A DNA stretch of 33,736 nucleotides from JANNHP01 sp031404455 (GTDB lineage: Bacteria; Planctomycetota; JAJSAM01; JAJVHW01): positions 1 to 33,736 of the forward strand of contig JANNHP010000007.1 in the NCBI GenBank assembly GCA_031404455.1, written 5' to 3'. The notes beneath the pieces were generated by a model that saw only the letters and a list, made by a program, of their open reading frames with translations, had not been told where the DNA came from and searched no databases. Within the stretch, counting starts at the first letter, position 1; each line of letters starts with the position of its first letter. Both the position numbers and the translations under genes were made by a program. Positions 26,656 through 33,736 of the stretch are shown in pieces.

Positions 26656-28857
26656 CGCGAAGGCCTCGGCGCGCTTCACGAGGTCGTCGAGGCCGGGCTC
26701 GGCCGGATTGCGCGGCCTGCCCGGGTGGATGATGGCGACCTGGCAGCTCTCGGCCGCAAGGACGAGCTGGGCGAACGTCCCGGCGTTCGGGTCCGCCACG
26801 TAGGCCTGCTTGTTCTTGTCGTACTTGAACATGCGGTCGTTCACGTGGATGCACTCGTTGCAGCTCGAGCAGCGCGGCGTCTCGATGGACGGGTCGTCCG
26901 ACCTCTTCTTCTCGACGGGCTCGGCGACGGTTGCAGCGGTGAGCGCCGCCGCGGCCGGCGCCGCCTGCGTTGCGGGTGCCGTCTCGGCGCCGCGCGCCTC
27001 GGCCTCGGCCCTCGCCCTCTCCTCCCATGCCGCGCGCTCCTTCGCGACGAGTCGCAACGCGTGCGAGTTCCTGATCCCGCCGAGTTCCTGGAGGCTGCGC
27101 CACTGATCGAGGCAGCGGCGCGCTTCGCGGATCAGCATCCCGTCCACGAGGACCCGGTGGAGCCGGTTCGCGGGATCGACGAAGAGCGCGTACGGAACTC
27201 GTTCGGGCAGGCCCGGCTGCTCGATCGCGACGCACTCGGCGACCGGGATCATCCGCGCGTCGCAGCACTCCGCGGGGACCGTGGCGAAGTGGCGCGCGTA
27301 GCGGGCGTCGCAGGCGAGGAAGTCCGCGACCGTGAAGTGCGCCTGCGCGGACGAGCGCTGCAGCGCCCCGTCCTCCCAGTCGACGCGGACCGCCGGCCAG
27401 TCGCGCTCCGGCTGGGTGTTGTGGTCGAGCGTGAAGCGCGACGCCCAGTCGGGCCCGGCCGAGGGGTCGAAGACGAACGACGGGAATGCCCGCGAGTCCG
27501 CGGCGGCGGCCGCGGCGAGGTAGGGCGCCAAGCCGCCGAGCGAGCCGCCCGCGCCCGAGTAGACGCTGAAGAACGCCGGGCCCGGGAACCCGAGGCCGCG
27601 CAGGAGCGGGCCGCGGAACCGGTAGACGTGCGAGCTCGCCGCTTCGAGGACGAAGACCCCGCCGATCGAGATCGCCGCCTGTGCGAGGCGCCGCACGCGA
27701 ACTCCCGTGGACGCGTGGCCGTCCGCCGCGTTCGAGGGGGCGGAGAGGTCGTCGGTCTGGACGAGCACCTTCATCGGGAGCCCGGCCGAGAGCGCCTCCA
27801 TCAGGTTCGCGCCGTCGGCGGCGTCCATCGAGTCGGCGCAGACGCACACGAGGTAGTCGGGGAACTGCGCGAGCTCCGAGGGACCGAGCTCCTCGGCGCC
27901 GATCGCCGCGAACATCGCGTCGTGGGCCGCCTCGCGGTACCTCCCCTCGATCTCGAGGGACGCGACGGACATGGCCTTCGCGAGCTCGACCATCTGCGGG
28001 AGCCGCGCGCGGTAGGCCTGGAGCGCGTCGGCCGTGCGGCGGAAGAGGAACGCGTGGTCCGAGTTCGTGGTCCGCGCGGCCGCCTTCTCCGTGGACGGGA
28101 AGAACGCCTGCGACTCGAGCGTGGCGACGAGCCGGCGGATGCGAGTGCTCCTCGATTCGGGCAGACGCGCCTGCGGACGTCCGTTCAGGAGGAGCTTCGA
28201 GAGGACGCCGAAGTCGATGTCGCCCGAGAACGAGACGCCGACGGAAGCCTTCAGCCGCTCCGCGGAGAGTCCCTCGGCGGAGTTCGCGCGATCGGCCCGC
28301 AGGATGTCCGACAGCTTCAGGATCAGACGGTCGATCCGCGCGCGCATGCGGCGCGACTTGGCACCCTGGACGTTCCTCCACGCGTGCGTGACGAGGCGGA
28401 TCGGCAGATCGCCGTCGCAGAGGACGATCTCGCCGTCGAGCTTCCGCGCGGAGCGCAGCTTGCCGAGGCTGTCGACGAGGAGCGCGTCGCCGTCAGCGGC
28501 GAGCTTGCGCTCGGCGGCGTCCCAGAGGACCGCGAGGCTGCCCTTCGCGCCCGAGAACGCGGCCTTGCGGATCTCCCGCTCGAGACGGATCGCGTGATGG
28601 CGCACGCGGTCGGCGCCGTCGCCCTGCGCGACGCACGCCGCGAGTCGGTCGAAGAGCGCGGAGAGCGACACCACCGACGACTCGCCCGTCTCGCCGGCGG
28701 CGAGGATCAGCGGGAAGTCGTGGCGCAGCGACGCGAGGTCCCGGTATCGCGCGAACGCGGCGGGAACGAGCGCGAGTCCGTCCACGGCGCCGAGGTGCGG
28801 CGAGGACTTCCTGCCCGTCAGGTAGAAGGCCACGTGCTCTTGATGCTCGGCTTCCAT
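26653..28857 (-). CDS. PFOR-like pseudo-enzyme fused to a 4Fe-4S ferredoxin domain
   Basis: The 734-residue cytosolic protein is last in the Kor/Nfn cluster, 49 bases after korB. Its C-terminus is a ferredoxin-like domain: CSSCNEC (Cys663, Cys666, Cys669) and Cys705 in AAESCQVAIIHPG, enough ligands for one 4Fe-4S cluster. A linker rich in Ala and Glu (about 605-650) precedes it. Residues about 350-480 resemble the thiamine-diphosphate domain of pyruvate:ferredoxin oxidoreductase: LMEALSAGLPMKVLVQTDDL matches the strand around its metal site, and GPAFFSVYSG plus SRAFPSFVFDP match later segments. The GDG-x-N cofactor motif is lost (CADSMD), so catalysis is unlikely. The first about 340 residues are unrecognised. 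The likely role is a structural or electron-transfer subunit for KorAB; this is inference. Confidence 0.75.
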   Translation of the reverse strand: MEAEHQEHVAFYLTGRKSSPHLGAVDGLALVPAAFARYRDLASLRHDFPLILAAGETGESSVVSLSALFDRLAACVAQGDGADRVRHHAIRLEREIRKAAFSGAKGSLAVLWDAAERKLAADGDALLVDSLGKLRSARKLDGEIVLCDGDLPIRLVTHAWRNVQGAKSRRMRARIDRLILKLSDILRADRANSAEGLSAERLKASVGVSFSGDIDFGVLSKLLLNGRPQARLPESRSTRIRRLVATLESQAFFPSTEKAAARTTNSDHAFLFRRTADALQAYRARLPQMVELAKAMSVASLEIEGRYREAAHDAMFAAIGAEELGPSELAQFPDYLVCVCADSMDAADGANLMEALSAGLPMKVLVQTDDLSAPSNAADGHASTGVRVRRLAQAAISIGGVFVLEAASSHVYRFRGPLLRGLGFPGPAFFSVYSGAGGSLGGLAPYLAAAAAADSRAFPSFVFDPSAGPDWASRFTLDHNTQPERDWPAVRVDWEDGALQRSSAQAHFTVADFLACDARYARHFATVPAECCDARMIPVAECVAIEQPGLPERVPYALFVDPANRLHRVLVDGMLIREARRCLDQWRSLQELGGIRNSHALRLVAKERAAWEERARAEAEARGAETAPATQAAPAAAALTAATVAEPVEKKRSDDPSIETPRCSSCNECIHVNDRMFKYDKNKQAYVADPNAGTFAQLVLAAESCQVAIIHPGRPRNPAEPGLDDLVKRAEAFA

Positions 28858-28906
28858 GATGTTTCCCGCCGTTGTCTGGCGTCCGGGCGCGCGCTGCGCG
28901 TCCGGA

Positions 28907-29896
28907 CTAGATGGTGAACCTGTCGAGCTCCGCCTCGAGTCCGCGGCGGATCACGTCGGTCGTGCGCAGGTCGACGTTCTGCCGGAGGTCCTCGTAGCAG
29001 GGCACGCTCGGGTCGTGGAAGAGGATGCCCACCGGAAGGACGTCGGTCGACGACGCGATCTCGCGCGCACGGTGAATGTTCGACGGATCGTGCTCCAGCC
29101 GGTTCGTGTAGACGCTCTGGATCCCGGCGCTCGGCCTCAGTCCCTTCGCGTGCTCGAGGACGAGCACCTTCGACGGGTCCTTCACCCACGGGTCGAGCGC
29201 CTTCGGCATGAACTCCGGGCAGCGCTGCACGATCCGCACGAAGGAGAGCCCGCGGTGCCGGTGCGCCGCGAGGAGGATGTCGTAGAGGAGTTCGGGGATC
29301 CAGTCCACCGCCTGCGCCACGAACGACACGTTCTGCACGCCGAGCGTCACGGTGAGCGGTTGCAGCGCGTCGAGGTACGAGCCCCGCGGCGTGGTGTTGG
29401 TCTTCAGGCCCTTCGGCGACGTCGGCGACGCCTGGTTCTTGGTCAGTCCGTAGACCTGGTTGTCGTGGACCATGACCGTGAGGTTCATGTTGTAGCGGAT
29501 GGCGTGGATCCAGTGGGCCGCGCCGATGCTGAAGCAGTCGCCGTCGCCCGTGTTGACGAACACGTTGAGGTCCGGGCGCGCCATGCGCACGCCCTCGGCG
29601 ACGGGCAGCGCGCGGCCGTGCAGGCCGTGGAACCCGTACGTGTTCATGTAGTGCGGGAGACGGGACGAACAGCCGATGCCGGAGACGAACACCGTCTTCT
29701 CCGGGCGCAGGCCCTCGTCGCGGCAGAGACGCTGCAGCGCCGTCAGGATCGCGTTGTCGCCGCAGCCCGAGCACCAGCGCGGGACGCCCTTCTGGAAGTC
29801 CTCGATCTCGTGGTGCTCCTCGTGCATCTGGAGCAGGCACTGCGTCGAGGAGACGGCGGACCCGTTGGTCGAGGCGATCGGTGTGGTAGTGGTCAT
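28907..29896 (-). CDS. korB: 2-oxoacid:ferredoxin oxidoreductase beta subunit
   Basis: The 329-residue protein starts at ATG 29896, 8 bases after the korA stop, with GTGAGGA upstream; longer in-frame reading runs into korA and is not real. It binds thiamine diphosphate (GDGDCFSIG at 117-125 and NMNLTVMVHDNQVYG) and one 4Fe-4S cluster through Cys42 and Cys45 (WCSGCGDN), Cys76 (GIGCSS) and Cys226 (RCPEF). YGLTKNQASPTS follows the family's YGLTKGQ-type loop. With KorA it oxidatively decarboxylates a 2-oxoacid, probably 2-oxoglutarate, to the acyl-CoA while reducing ferredoxin. Substrate cannot be fixed from sequence alone; pyruvate or branched-chain acids remain possible. Confidence 0.93.
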   Translation of the reverse strand: MTTTTPIASTNGSAVSSTQCLLQMHEEHHEIEDFQKGVPRWCSGCGDNAILTALQRLCRDEGLRPEKTVFVSGIGCSSRLPHYMNTYGFHGLHGRALPVAEGVRMARPDLNVFVNTGDGDCFSIGAAHWIHAIRYNMNLTVMVHDNQVYGLTKNQASPTSPKGLKTNTTPRGSYLDALQPLTVTLGVQNVSFVAQAVDWIPELLYDILLAAHRHRGLSFVRIVQRCPEFMPKALDPWVKDPSKVLVLEHAKGLRPSAGIQSVYTNRLEHDPSNIHRAREIASSTDVLPVGILFHDPSVPCYEDLRQNVDLRTTDVIRRGLEAELDRFTI

Positions 29897-29904
29897 GGCG
29901 GTCC

Positions 29905-31827
29905 TCACGCTTCCTTCGCACCGAGTTTCGCGAGCAGGGCGCGGCGCACGCCGCCGGGCTTGATGGGCTGTCCGCGGACCTCGCTCCAGCAGTCCACGTC
30001 CACGAGGTAGCGCGAGCGGAGCAGCATCGCGAGCGCCGAGTACCGGCGGTTGTCCTCGTCGATGAGTTCGTCCTCGACGCGGTCGCTCCAGTTCGCCTCG
30101 ACCGTCATCACCTTCTTGAACTTCCTCATCGCGTCGCCGATCCCCGGAGGGAGCGGCTGGAGGAAGCGGATGTGCATCGACGAGACGGACTTCCCCTCGG
30201 CGCGGAGCGACTCGACGGCCTCCTCGATCGCGCCCTTCGTGCTGCCCCAGCCGAGGACGAGGAGGTCGCCCTCGGGGTCGCCGAACACGGGCGGCGGCTT
30301 CAGCGTCTTCTGGAAGGCGGCGAGCTTGAGGCTCCTCGCGCGGATGCTCTGCGCGTTGATCTCGGGGTCGTACGCGACGTGACTGTCCACGTCGTGCGCG
30401 AGACCCGTCAGCGTGAACATGCCGCCCGGCTGGCCGGGAATGATCCGCCGCGCGAGACCGGTGCGCTCGTCCCACGCGTACGGCTTCGTGCCCGGCGCGA
30501 CCGCGCTCTGATCGATCGGCGGCACGACCCAGGCCTCGTCGAACTCGGGCCGCGGGAAGGGAGTCTGGCCCGTGGCGAGGTTCGCGTCCGAGAGCACGAC
30601 CACGACCATGTTGAAGGTCTCGGCGATCCTTCGCGCCGTGATCATCGAGTAGAAGCAGTCCTCGATCGTCGCCGGCGCCATGACGACCTTCGGCGCGTCG
30701 CCGTGGCTGCCGAACATCGTGGTGAGCAGGTCGCCCTGCTCGGACTTCGTCGGCTGCCCGGTGCTCGGGCCGCCGCGCTGCACGTTCACGACGACGAGCG
30801 GGATCTCCGCCATCACCGCGAGGCCGATCGCCTCCTGCTTCAGCGAGTAGCCGGGGCCCGACGTGATCGTCACCGCGCATTTCCCGGCGTACGACGCGCC
30901 GATCGCGAACGTGCAGGCCGCGATCTCGTCCTCGGCCTGGTGGACGATGCCGCCGACCCGGTCGAACACCTCGGAGAGGAAGTGCGACGCCGACGTCGCC
31001 GGCGTGATCGGGTACATCGCGCAGATCTCCATCCCCGATGCGAGGACTCCGAGCGCGATGGCGGTGTTGCCGTTGGTGACGATCTGCTTCTCGGTCCCGC
31101 GCGTGGCGGGGATCTTGAACTTGAAGTCGAGGTTCCGCTCGGCCCACGCGTGGCCCGCGTCGAGGAGTTGCGTGTTCGACTGGATGACCGCGAGCGACTT
31201 CTTGCGGAACGTCTGCGCGACCTGGCCGCGCGCGAACTCGAGGTCCAGGCTGTAGATCGAGGAGAGCATCCCGAGCACGAACATGTTCTTCCCGCGCCGC
31301 GCGTCCTTCACGATCTTCAGGCATTCCTGCTCCATCGGGATCTCGCGCACGCGGTAGCCCGCGGCGACGAGGTCGTCGTGCGTCGAGACGTACGACTTCA
31401 CGATCTCGGGGCTCGGGTCCTGCCGCCACATGCTCTCGAGCAGGATGATGGCGCCCGGCTTCAGCTCCTTCGTGCGCACGCGGCCGAGCAGCACCTGCTC
31501 GTTGAACGCGACCACGAGGTCCGCCTCGTCGCCGCCGTTGGTGACGCGTTTCGAACCGAGGCGGACGCGGATGCCGCTCGCCCCGGCGACGCTGCGCGCG
31601 GGCGGCTGGATCTCGGCGGGGATGATCTCGACCGTCCAGATGCCGTTGCCCGACTTCGCGCCGATCGACGCGAGCGACTGGCCGCAGCGCTGCGCGCCCT
31701 CGCCCGAATCGCTGATCACGTCGACGATGTGCTCGGGGATCGTCGTGACGTTCCTCGCCCTGCCGTCCGGCGAGGTCTTCGCCTCCGGCGTCTTCAGTCC
31801 CCGGCTCTTCGTGGTCGCGGTGCTCAT
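29905..31827 (-). CDS. korA: 2-oxoacid:ferredoxin oxidoreductase alpha subunit (fused gamma-alpha)
   Basis: At 640 residues this is the fused form. The gamma-type domain (about 38-220; DSGEGAQRCGQSLASIGAKS, EADLVVAFNEQVL) precedes the pyrimidine-binding alpha domain with MYPITPATSASHFLSEV (Tyr272 onward), HQAEDEIAACTFAIGASYAG and VNVQRGGPSTGQPTKSEQGD. A transketolase C-terminal-like domain II follows (LVLGWGSTKGAIEEAV). The first about 25 residues are a charged, low-complexity leader. It forms the active site with KorB for thiamine-dependent oxidative decarboxylation of 2-oxoacids. The RBS is weak, so translation may be coupled to the gene before it, 36 bases upstream. The fused two-subunit type is common in aerobic or facultative bacteria using it in a modified TCA cycle. 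Confidence 0.93.
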   Translation of the reverse strand: MSTATTKSRGLKTPEAKTSPDGRARNVTTIPEHIVDVISDSGEGAQRCGQSLASIGAKSGNGIWTVEIIPAEIQPPARSVAGASGIRVRLGSKRVTNGGDEADLVVAFNEQVLLGRVRTKELKPGAIILLESMWRQDPSPEIVKSYVSTHDDLVAAGYRVREIPMEQECLKIVKDARRGKNMFVLGMLSSIYSLDLEFARGQVAQTFRKKSLAVIQSNTQLLDAGHAWAERNLDFKFKIPATRGTEKQIVTNGNTAIALGVLASGMEICAMYPITPATSASHFLSEVFDRVGGIVHQAEDEIAACTFAIGASYAGKCAVTITSGPGYSLKQEAIGLAVMAEIPLVVVNVQRGGPSTGQPTKSEQGDLLTTMFGSHGDAPKVVMAPATIEDCFYSMITARRIAETFNMVVVVLSDANLATGQTPFPRPEFDEAWVVPPIDQSAVAPGTKPYAWDERTGLARRIIPGQPGGMFTLTGLAHDVDSHVAYDPEINAQSIRARSLKLAAFQKTLKPPPVFGDPEGDLLVLGWGSTKGAIEEAVESLRAEGKSVSSMHIRFLQPLPPGIGDAMRKFKKVMTVEANWSDRVEDELIDEDNRRYSALAMLLRSRYLVDVDCWSEVRGQPIKPGGVRRALLAKLGAKEA

Positions 31828-31863
31828 GGTCTCGTCGATGCCGTCCTTTCCTCTTCCTCTGCG

Positions 31864-33354
31864 CTACGCCCGGACCCTGACGAAGTTGCGTTCGCCGGTC
31901 CCGATCCCGAACAGCGCGTCCGCGCCCCCGTCGTACGGCGCCGCAGCGTCGCGGATCCCGAGGTACTCCTTCATCGCTCGCGCGGCTTTGCGGCCCGCGC
32001 CCATCGCCTCGATCACGGTCGCCGCGCCGGTGACGATGTCGCCGCCGGCGAAGACGCCGGCCATCGACGTCGCGAGGCTGTCGTCCGCGCCGATGTAGCC
32101 GCGCTTGTTCAGTTTCAACTTCGACGTCTGGCCCATGATCGGGTTGGCGTTCGTGCCGATCGCGAACACGACCTGGTCCGCCTCGAACTCGAACTCGCTG
32201 CCCTTCACCGCGACCGGGCGGCGGCGTCCCGAGTCGTCGGGCTCGCCGAGTTCCATGCGCACGCAGCGCAGTCCGCGCACGCTGCCCTTGCCGTCGTCGA
32301 GGACGGCGACCGGGTTCGTGAGCCAGTGGAACTGGATGCCCTCTTCTTCCGCGTGATGGACCTCTTCGGCGCGGGCCGGGGCCTCGGCGCGCGACCGGCG
32401 GTAGATGCAGTGGACGTCCTTCGCGCCGAGGCGCATGCACACGCGCATCGCGTCCATCGCGGTGTTGCCCGCGCCGACCACGGCCACGTGCTGCCCGAGC
32501 GGCATCGGAGTGTCCGCGTTCGGGAAGTCCCTCGCGCGCATCAGGTTGCAGCGCGTGAGGAGTTCGTTGGCGGAGAGGACTCCGTTCAGGGAGTCGCCCG
32601 GGATGCCGAGCATCGTCGGGTAGCCCGCGCCGACGCCGATGAAGACCGCGTGGAACCCGAGCGAGTCGAGCATCTGCTCGATCGTGAACAGGCGGCCGAC
32701 GATCGTGTTGCAGACGAACTTCACGCCGAGCTTCTTCAGGTTGTCGATCTCGGCGTCGATCACCTCGTTCGGCAGGCGGAAGTCGGGGATGCCGTAGCGC
32801 AGCACGCCGCCGGGCAGGTGGAAGGCCTCGAACACCGTCACGTCGCAACCGGCCTTCGCCATGTCGGCCGCGCAGGCCATGCCCGCGGGGCCCGAGCCGA
32901 CGATGCCGACGTTGAAGCCGTTCTTCTCGATGTACGGCACGTTCGCCCACTTGCCCGCGATGGCGAGGTCGCCGACGAAGCGCTCGAGACGTCCGATCGC
33001 CACGGGCTCGAGCGTGTCGGCCACGGTGCAGACGCCCTCGCACTGGTTCTCCTGCGGACAGACGCGTCCGCAGACGGCGGGCAGCAGGTTCGCGGCGGAG
33101 AGCACGTCGTAGGAGCCGCGGAAGTCCTTCTGGGAGAGCTTGCGGATGAAGCCCGGGATGTCGATCGCGACCGGGCACCCGGCTATGCAAACCGGGTCGT
33201 CGCAGTCGAGGCAGCGCGACGCCTCGCGCAGGGCGTCCTGCTCGTTGTAGCCGCAGCTCACCTCGGAGAAGTTCTTCACCCTCTCGGCCGCGGGCTGCTC
33301 GCGCGCGGGGGTGCGCTCCTGGGGGATCGTCCGGACCGTCTTCTTCTTCGCCAT
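31864..33354 (-). CDS. nfnB: GltD/NfnB-like NAD(P)H-dependent flavoprotein with two Fe-S clusters
   Basis: I start at ATG 33354 (MAKKKTVRTI), preceded by GGGGAG and 17 bases after the preceding stop; the longer frame overlaps that gene and is rejected. The 496-residue protein has eight cysteines for two 4Fe-4S clusters (Cys48, 51, 56, 60 and Cys95, 99, 105, 109), an FAD site GIVGSGPAGMA (150-160), an NAD(P)H site VVGAGNTAMDA (292-302), and the FAD end motif GVFAGGDIVTG. This is the glutamate synthase small-subunit family. Paired with an NfnA-type protein it is usually NfnB/SudA, which transfers electrons between ferredoxin and NAD(P)H. Next to korAB this suggests handling of the reduced ferredoxin. 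Whether it bifurcates electrons cannot be told from sequence. Confidence 0.85.
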   Translation of the reverse strand: MAKKKTVRTIPQERTPAREQPAAERVKNFSEVSCGYNEQDALREASRCLDCDDPVCIAGCPVAIDIPGFIRKLSQKDFRGSYDVLSAANLLPAVCGRVCPQENQCEGVCTVADTLEPVAIGRLERFVGDLAIAGKWANVPYIEKNGFNVGIVGSGPAGMACAADMAKAGCDVTVFEAFHLPGGVLRYGIPDFRLPNEVIDAEIDNLKKLGVKFVCNTIVGRLFTIEQMLDSLGFHAVFIGVGAGYPTMLGIPGDSLNGVLSANELLTRCNLMRARDFPNADTPMPLGQHVAVVGAGNTAMDAMRVCMRLGAKDVHCIYRRSRAEAPARAEEVHHAEEEGIQFHWLTNPVAVLDDGKGSVRGLRCVRMELGEPDDSGRRRPVAVKGSEFEFEADQVVFAIGTNANPIMGQTSKLKLNKRGYIGADDSLATSMAGVFAGGDIVTGAATVIEAMGAGRKAARAMKEYLGIRDAAAPYDGGADALFGIGTGERNFVRVRA

Positions 33355-33371
33355 CGCGCTCGCTCCCCTCG

Positions 33372-33736
33372 CTACCGGATGACCTTGATGAGCCGCGACT
33401 CCGCGACGTCGTTCAGGCGGCACGTCCCCGACCACCGCTCCATCGCGGCCTTCTCCTCCTCGCGGTACCGGCGCAGCCGGAGCATGAGGTCGTCGAAGTC
33501 CACCTTGTGGCCGTCGAAGTCGGGGCCGTCGACGCACGCGAACTTCACCTCGTCGCCGACCTTCACGCGGCAGCCGCCGCACATCCCGGTGCCGTCCACC
33601 ATGATGGGATTGAGGCTGACCATGGTCTTCACGCCGAAGGGGCGCGTGGCCTCGGCACTCGCCTTCATCATGATCGGCGGCCCGATCGCGACGACCTCGC
33701 CGACGTCGGGATGCTTGCCGATCGCGAGCCGGATGC
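33372..33736 (-). CDS. nfnA: NfnA-like FAD/2Fe-2S subunit, C-terminal part (start off window)
   Basis: The frame is open to the right edge, so only the last about 121 codons are seen. They include VVAIGPPIMMKASAEATRPF, then GVKTMVSLNPIMVDGTGMCG followed by GCRVKVGDEVKFACVDGPDF. Three cysteines here, in CGGC and FAC, with a conserved Asp, are the 2Fe-2S ligand region at the C-terminus of the dihydroorotate-dehydrogenase-electron-transfer-like family (PyrK, SudB, NfnA). The tail DGHKVDFDDLMLRLRRYREE is typical of NfnA. It directly precedes the NfnB-like gene with a 17-base gap, as in known nfnAB and sudBA pairs. The promoter of the cluster must lie beyond the window unless more genes precede it. 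Confidence 0.83.
   Translation of the reverse strand, partial: IRLAIGKHPDVGEVVAIGPPIMMKASAEATRPFGVKTMVSLNPIMVDGTGMCGGCRVKVGDEVKFACVDGPDFDGHKVDFDDLMLRLRRYREEEKAAMERWSGTCRLNDVAESRLIKVIR

Noticed and set aside
28907..33190. A 1427-codon leftward frame running through korB and beyond
   Set aside because: Only its last 330 codons are KorB; the rest is out of frame with the clearly recognisable korA and nfnB-like genes.

Overview
This is a GC-rich chromosomal stretch (about 70% G+C by eye) from a bacterium with many long exported proteins. The gene mix points to Planctomycetota or a similar lineage: a S8 protease and a beta-propeller protein with tandem Ig/IPT modules, HEAT-repeat proteins fused to other domains, a MauG-type di-heme peroxidase, a carboxypeptidase-regulatory-like exported protein, a multi-HAMP sensor, and a two-subunit 2-oxoacid:ferredoxin oxidoreductase. 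The lineage is an inference; no rRNA or other marker is present. I see no tRNA, IS element, phage gene or CRISPR array, so this looks like ordinary chromosome.

Layout. 1-1332 (-) is the N-terminal part of a cytosolic multi-HAMP signalling protein. 1664-1948 (-) is a small anchored protein. 2197-7029 (+) is a subtilisin-like protease with six Ig-like modules, 7207-8796 (+) an exported HExxH metallopeptidase and 8863-10416 (+) a likely lipoprotein. These converge on 10427-13228 (-), a cysteine-rich + degenerate peptidase + HEAT + von Willebrand A fusion. 13605-16184 (+) is a di-heme peroxidase with a long beta-rich tail. It is followed by a hairpin-rich spacer, a 93-residue disordered protein and a Crp/Fnr regulator with an unusual C-terminal extension. 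18033-18350 (-) is a YHS lipoprotein. 18520-19803 (+) is a thioredoxin-like/HEAT protein and 19850-21469 (+) an exported cyclophilin. 21515-25954 (-) is a very large IPT/TIG + FG-GAP propeller protein, divergent from a CBS-pair protein (26165-26599, +).

26653-33736 (-) is a redox-metabolism gene cluster reading leftward: an NfnA-like flavoprotein (truncated by the window), an NfnB/GltD-like flavoprotein, KorA (fused gamma-alpha), KorB, and a 734-residue protein. The last has a degenerate middle region resembling the PFOR thiamine-diphosphate domain and a C-terminal 4Fe-4S ferredoxin domain. The natural reading is 2-oxoglutarate (or another 2-oxoacid) oxidised by KorAB, electrons carried by ferredoxin (perhaps the fused one), and exchanged with NAD(P)H by the Nfn-like pair. 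The degenerate PFOR-ferredoxin fusion is the most interesting gene here.

Regulation. Many starts are preceded by a TAnnnT-type -10 box (TAGCAT, TAGACT, TAACAT, TACACT, TAGCCT, TAAAGT), and two genes look leaderless. A Crp-type palindrome (GTGA-N6-TCAC) sits between the divergent propeller and CBS genes, and a Crp/Fnr regulator is encoded 9 kb away. Convergent gene pairs share GC-rich hairpins, most clearly at 21470-21496 and 26597-26655.
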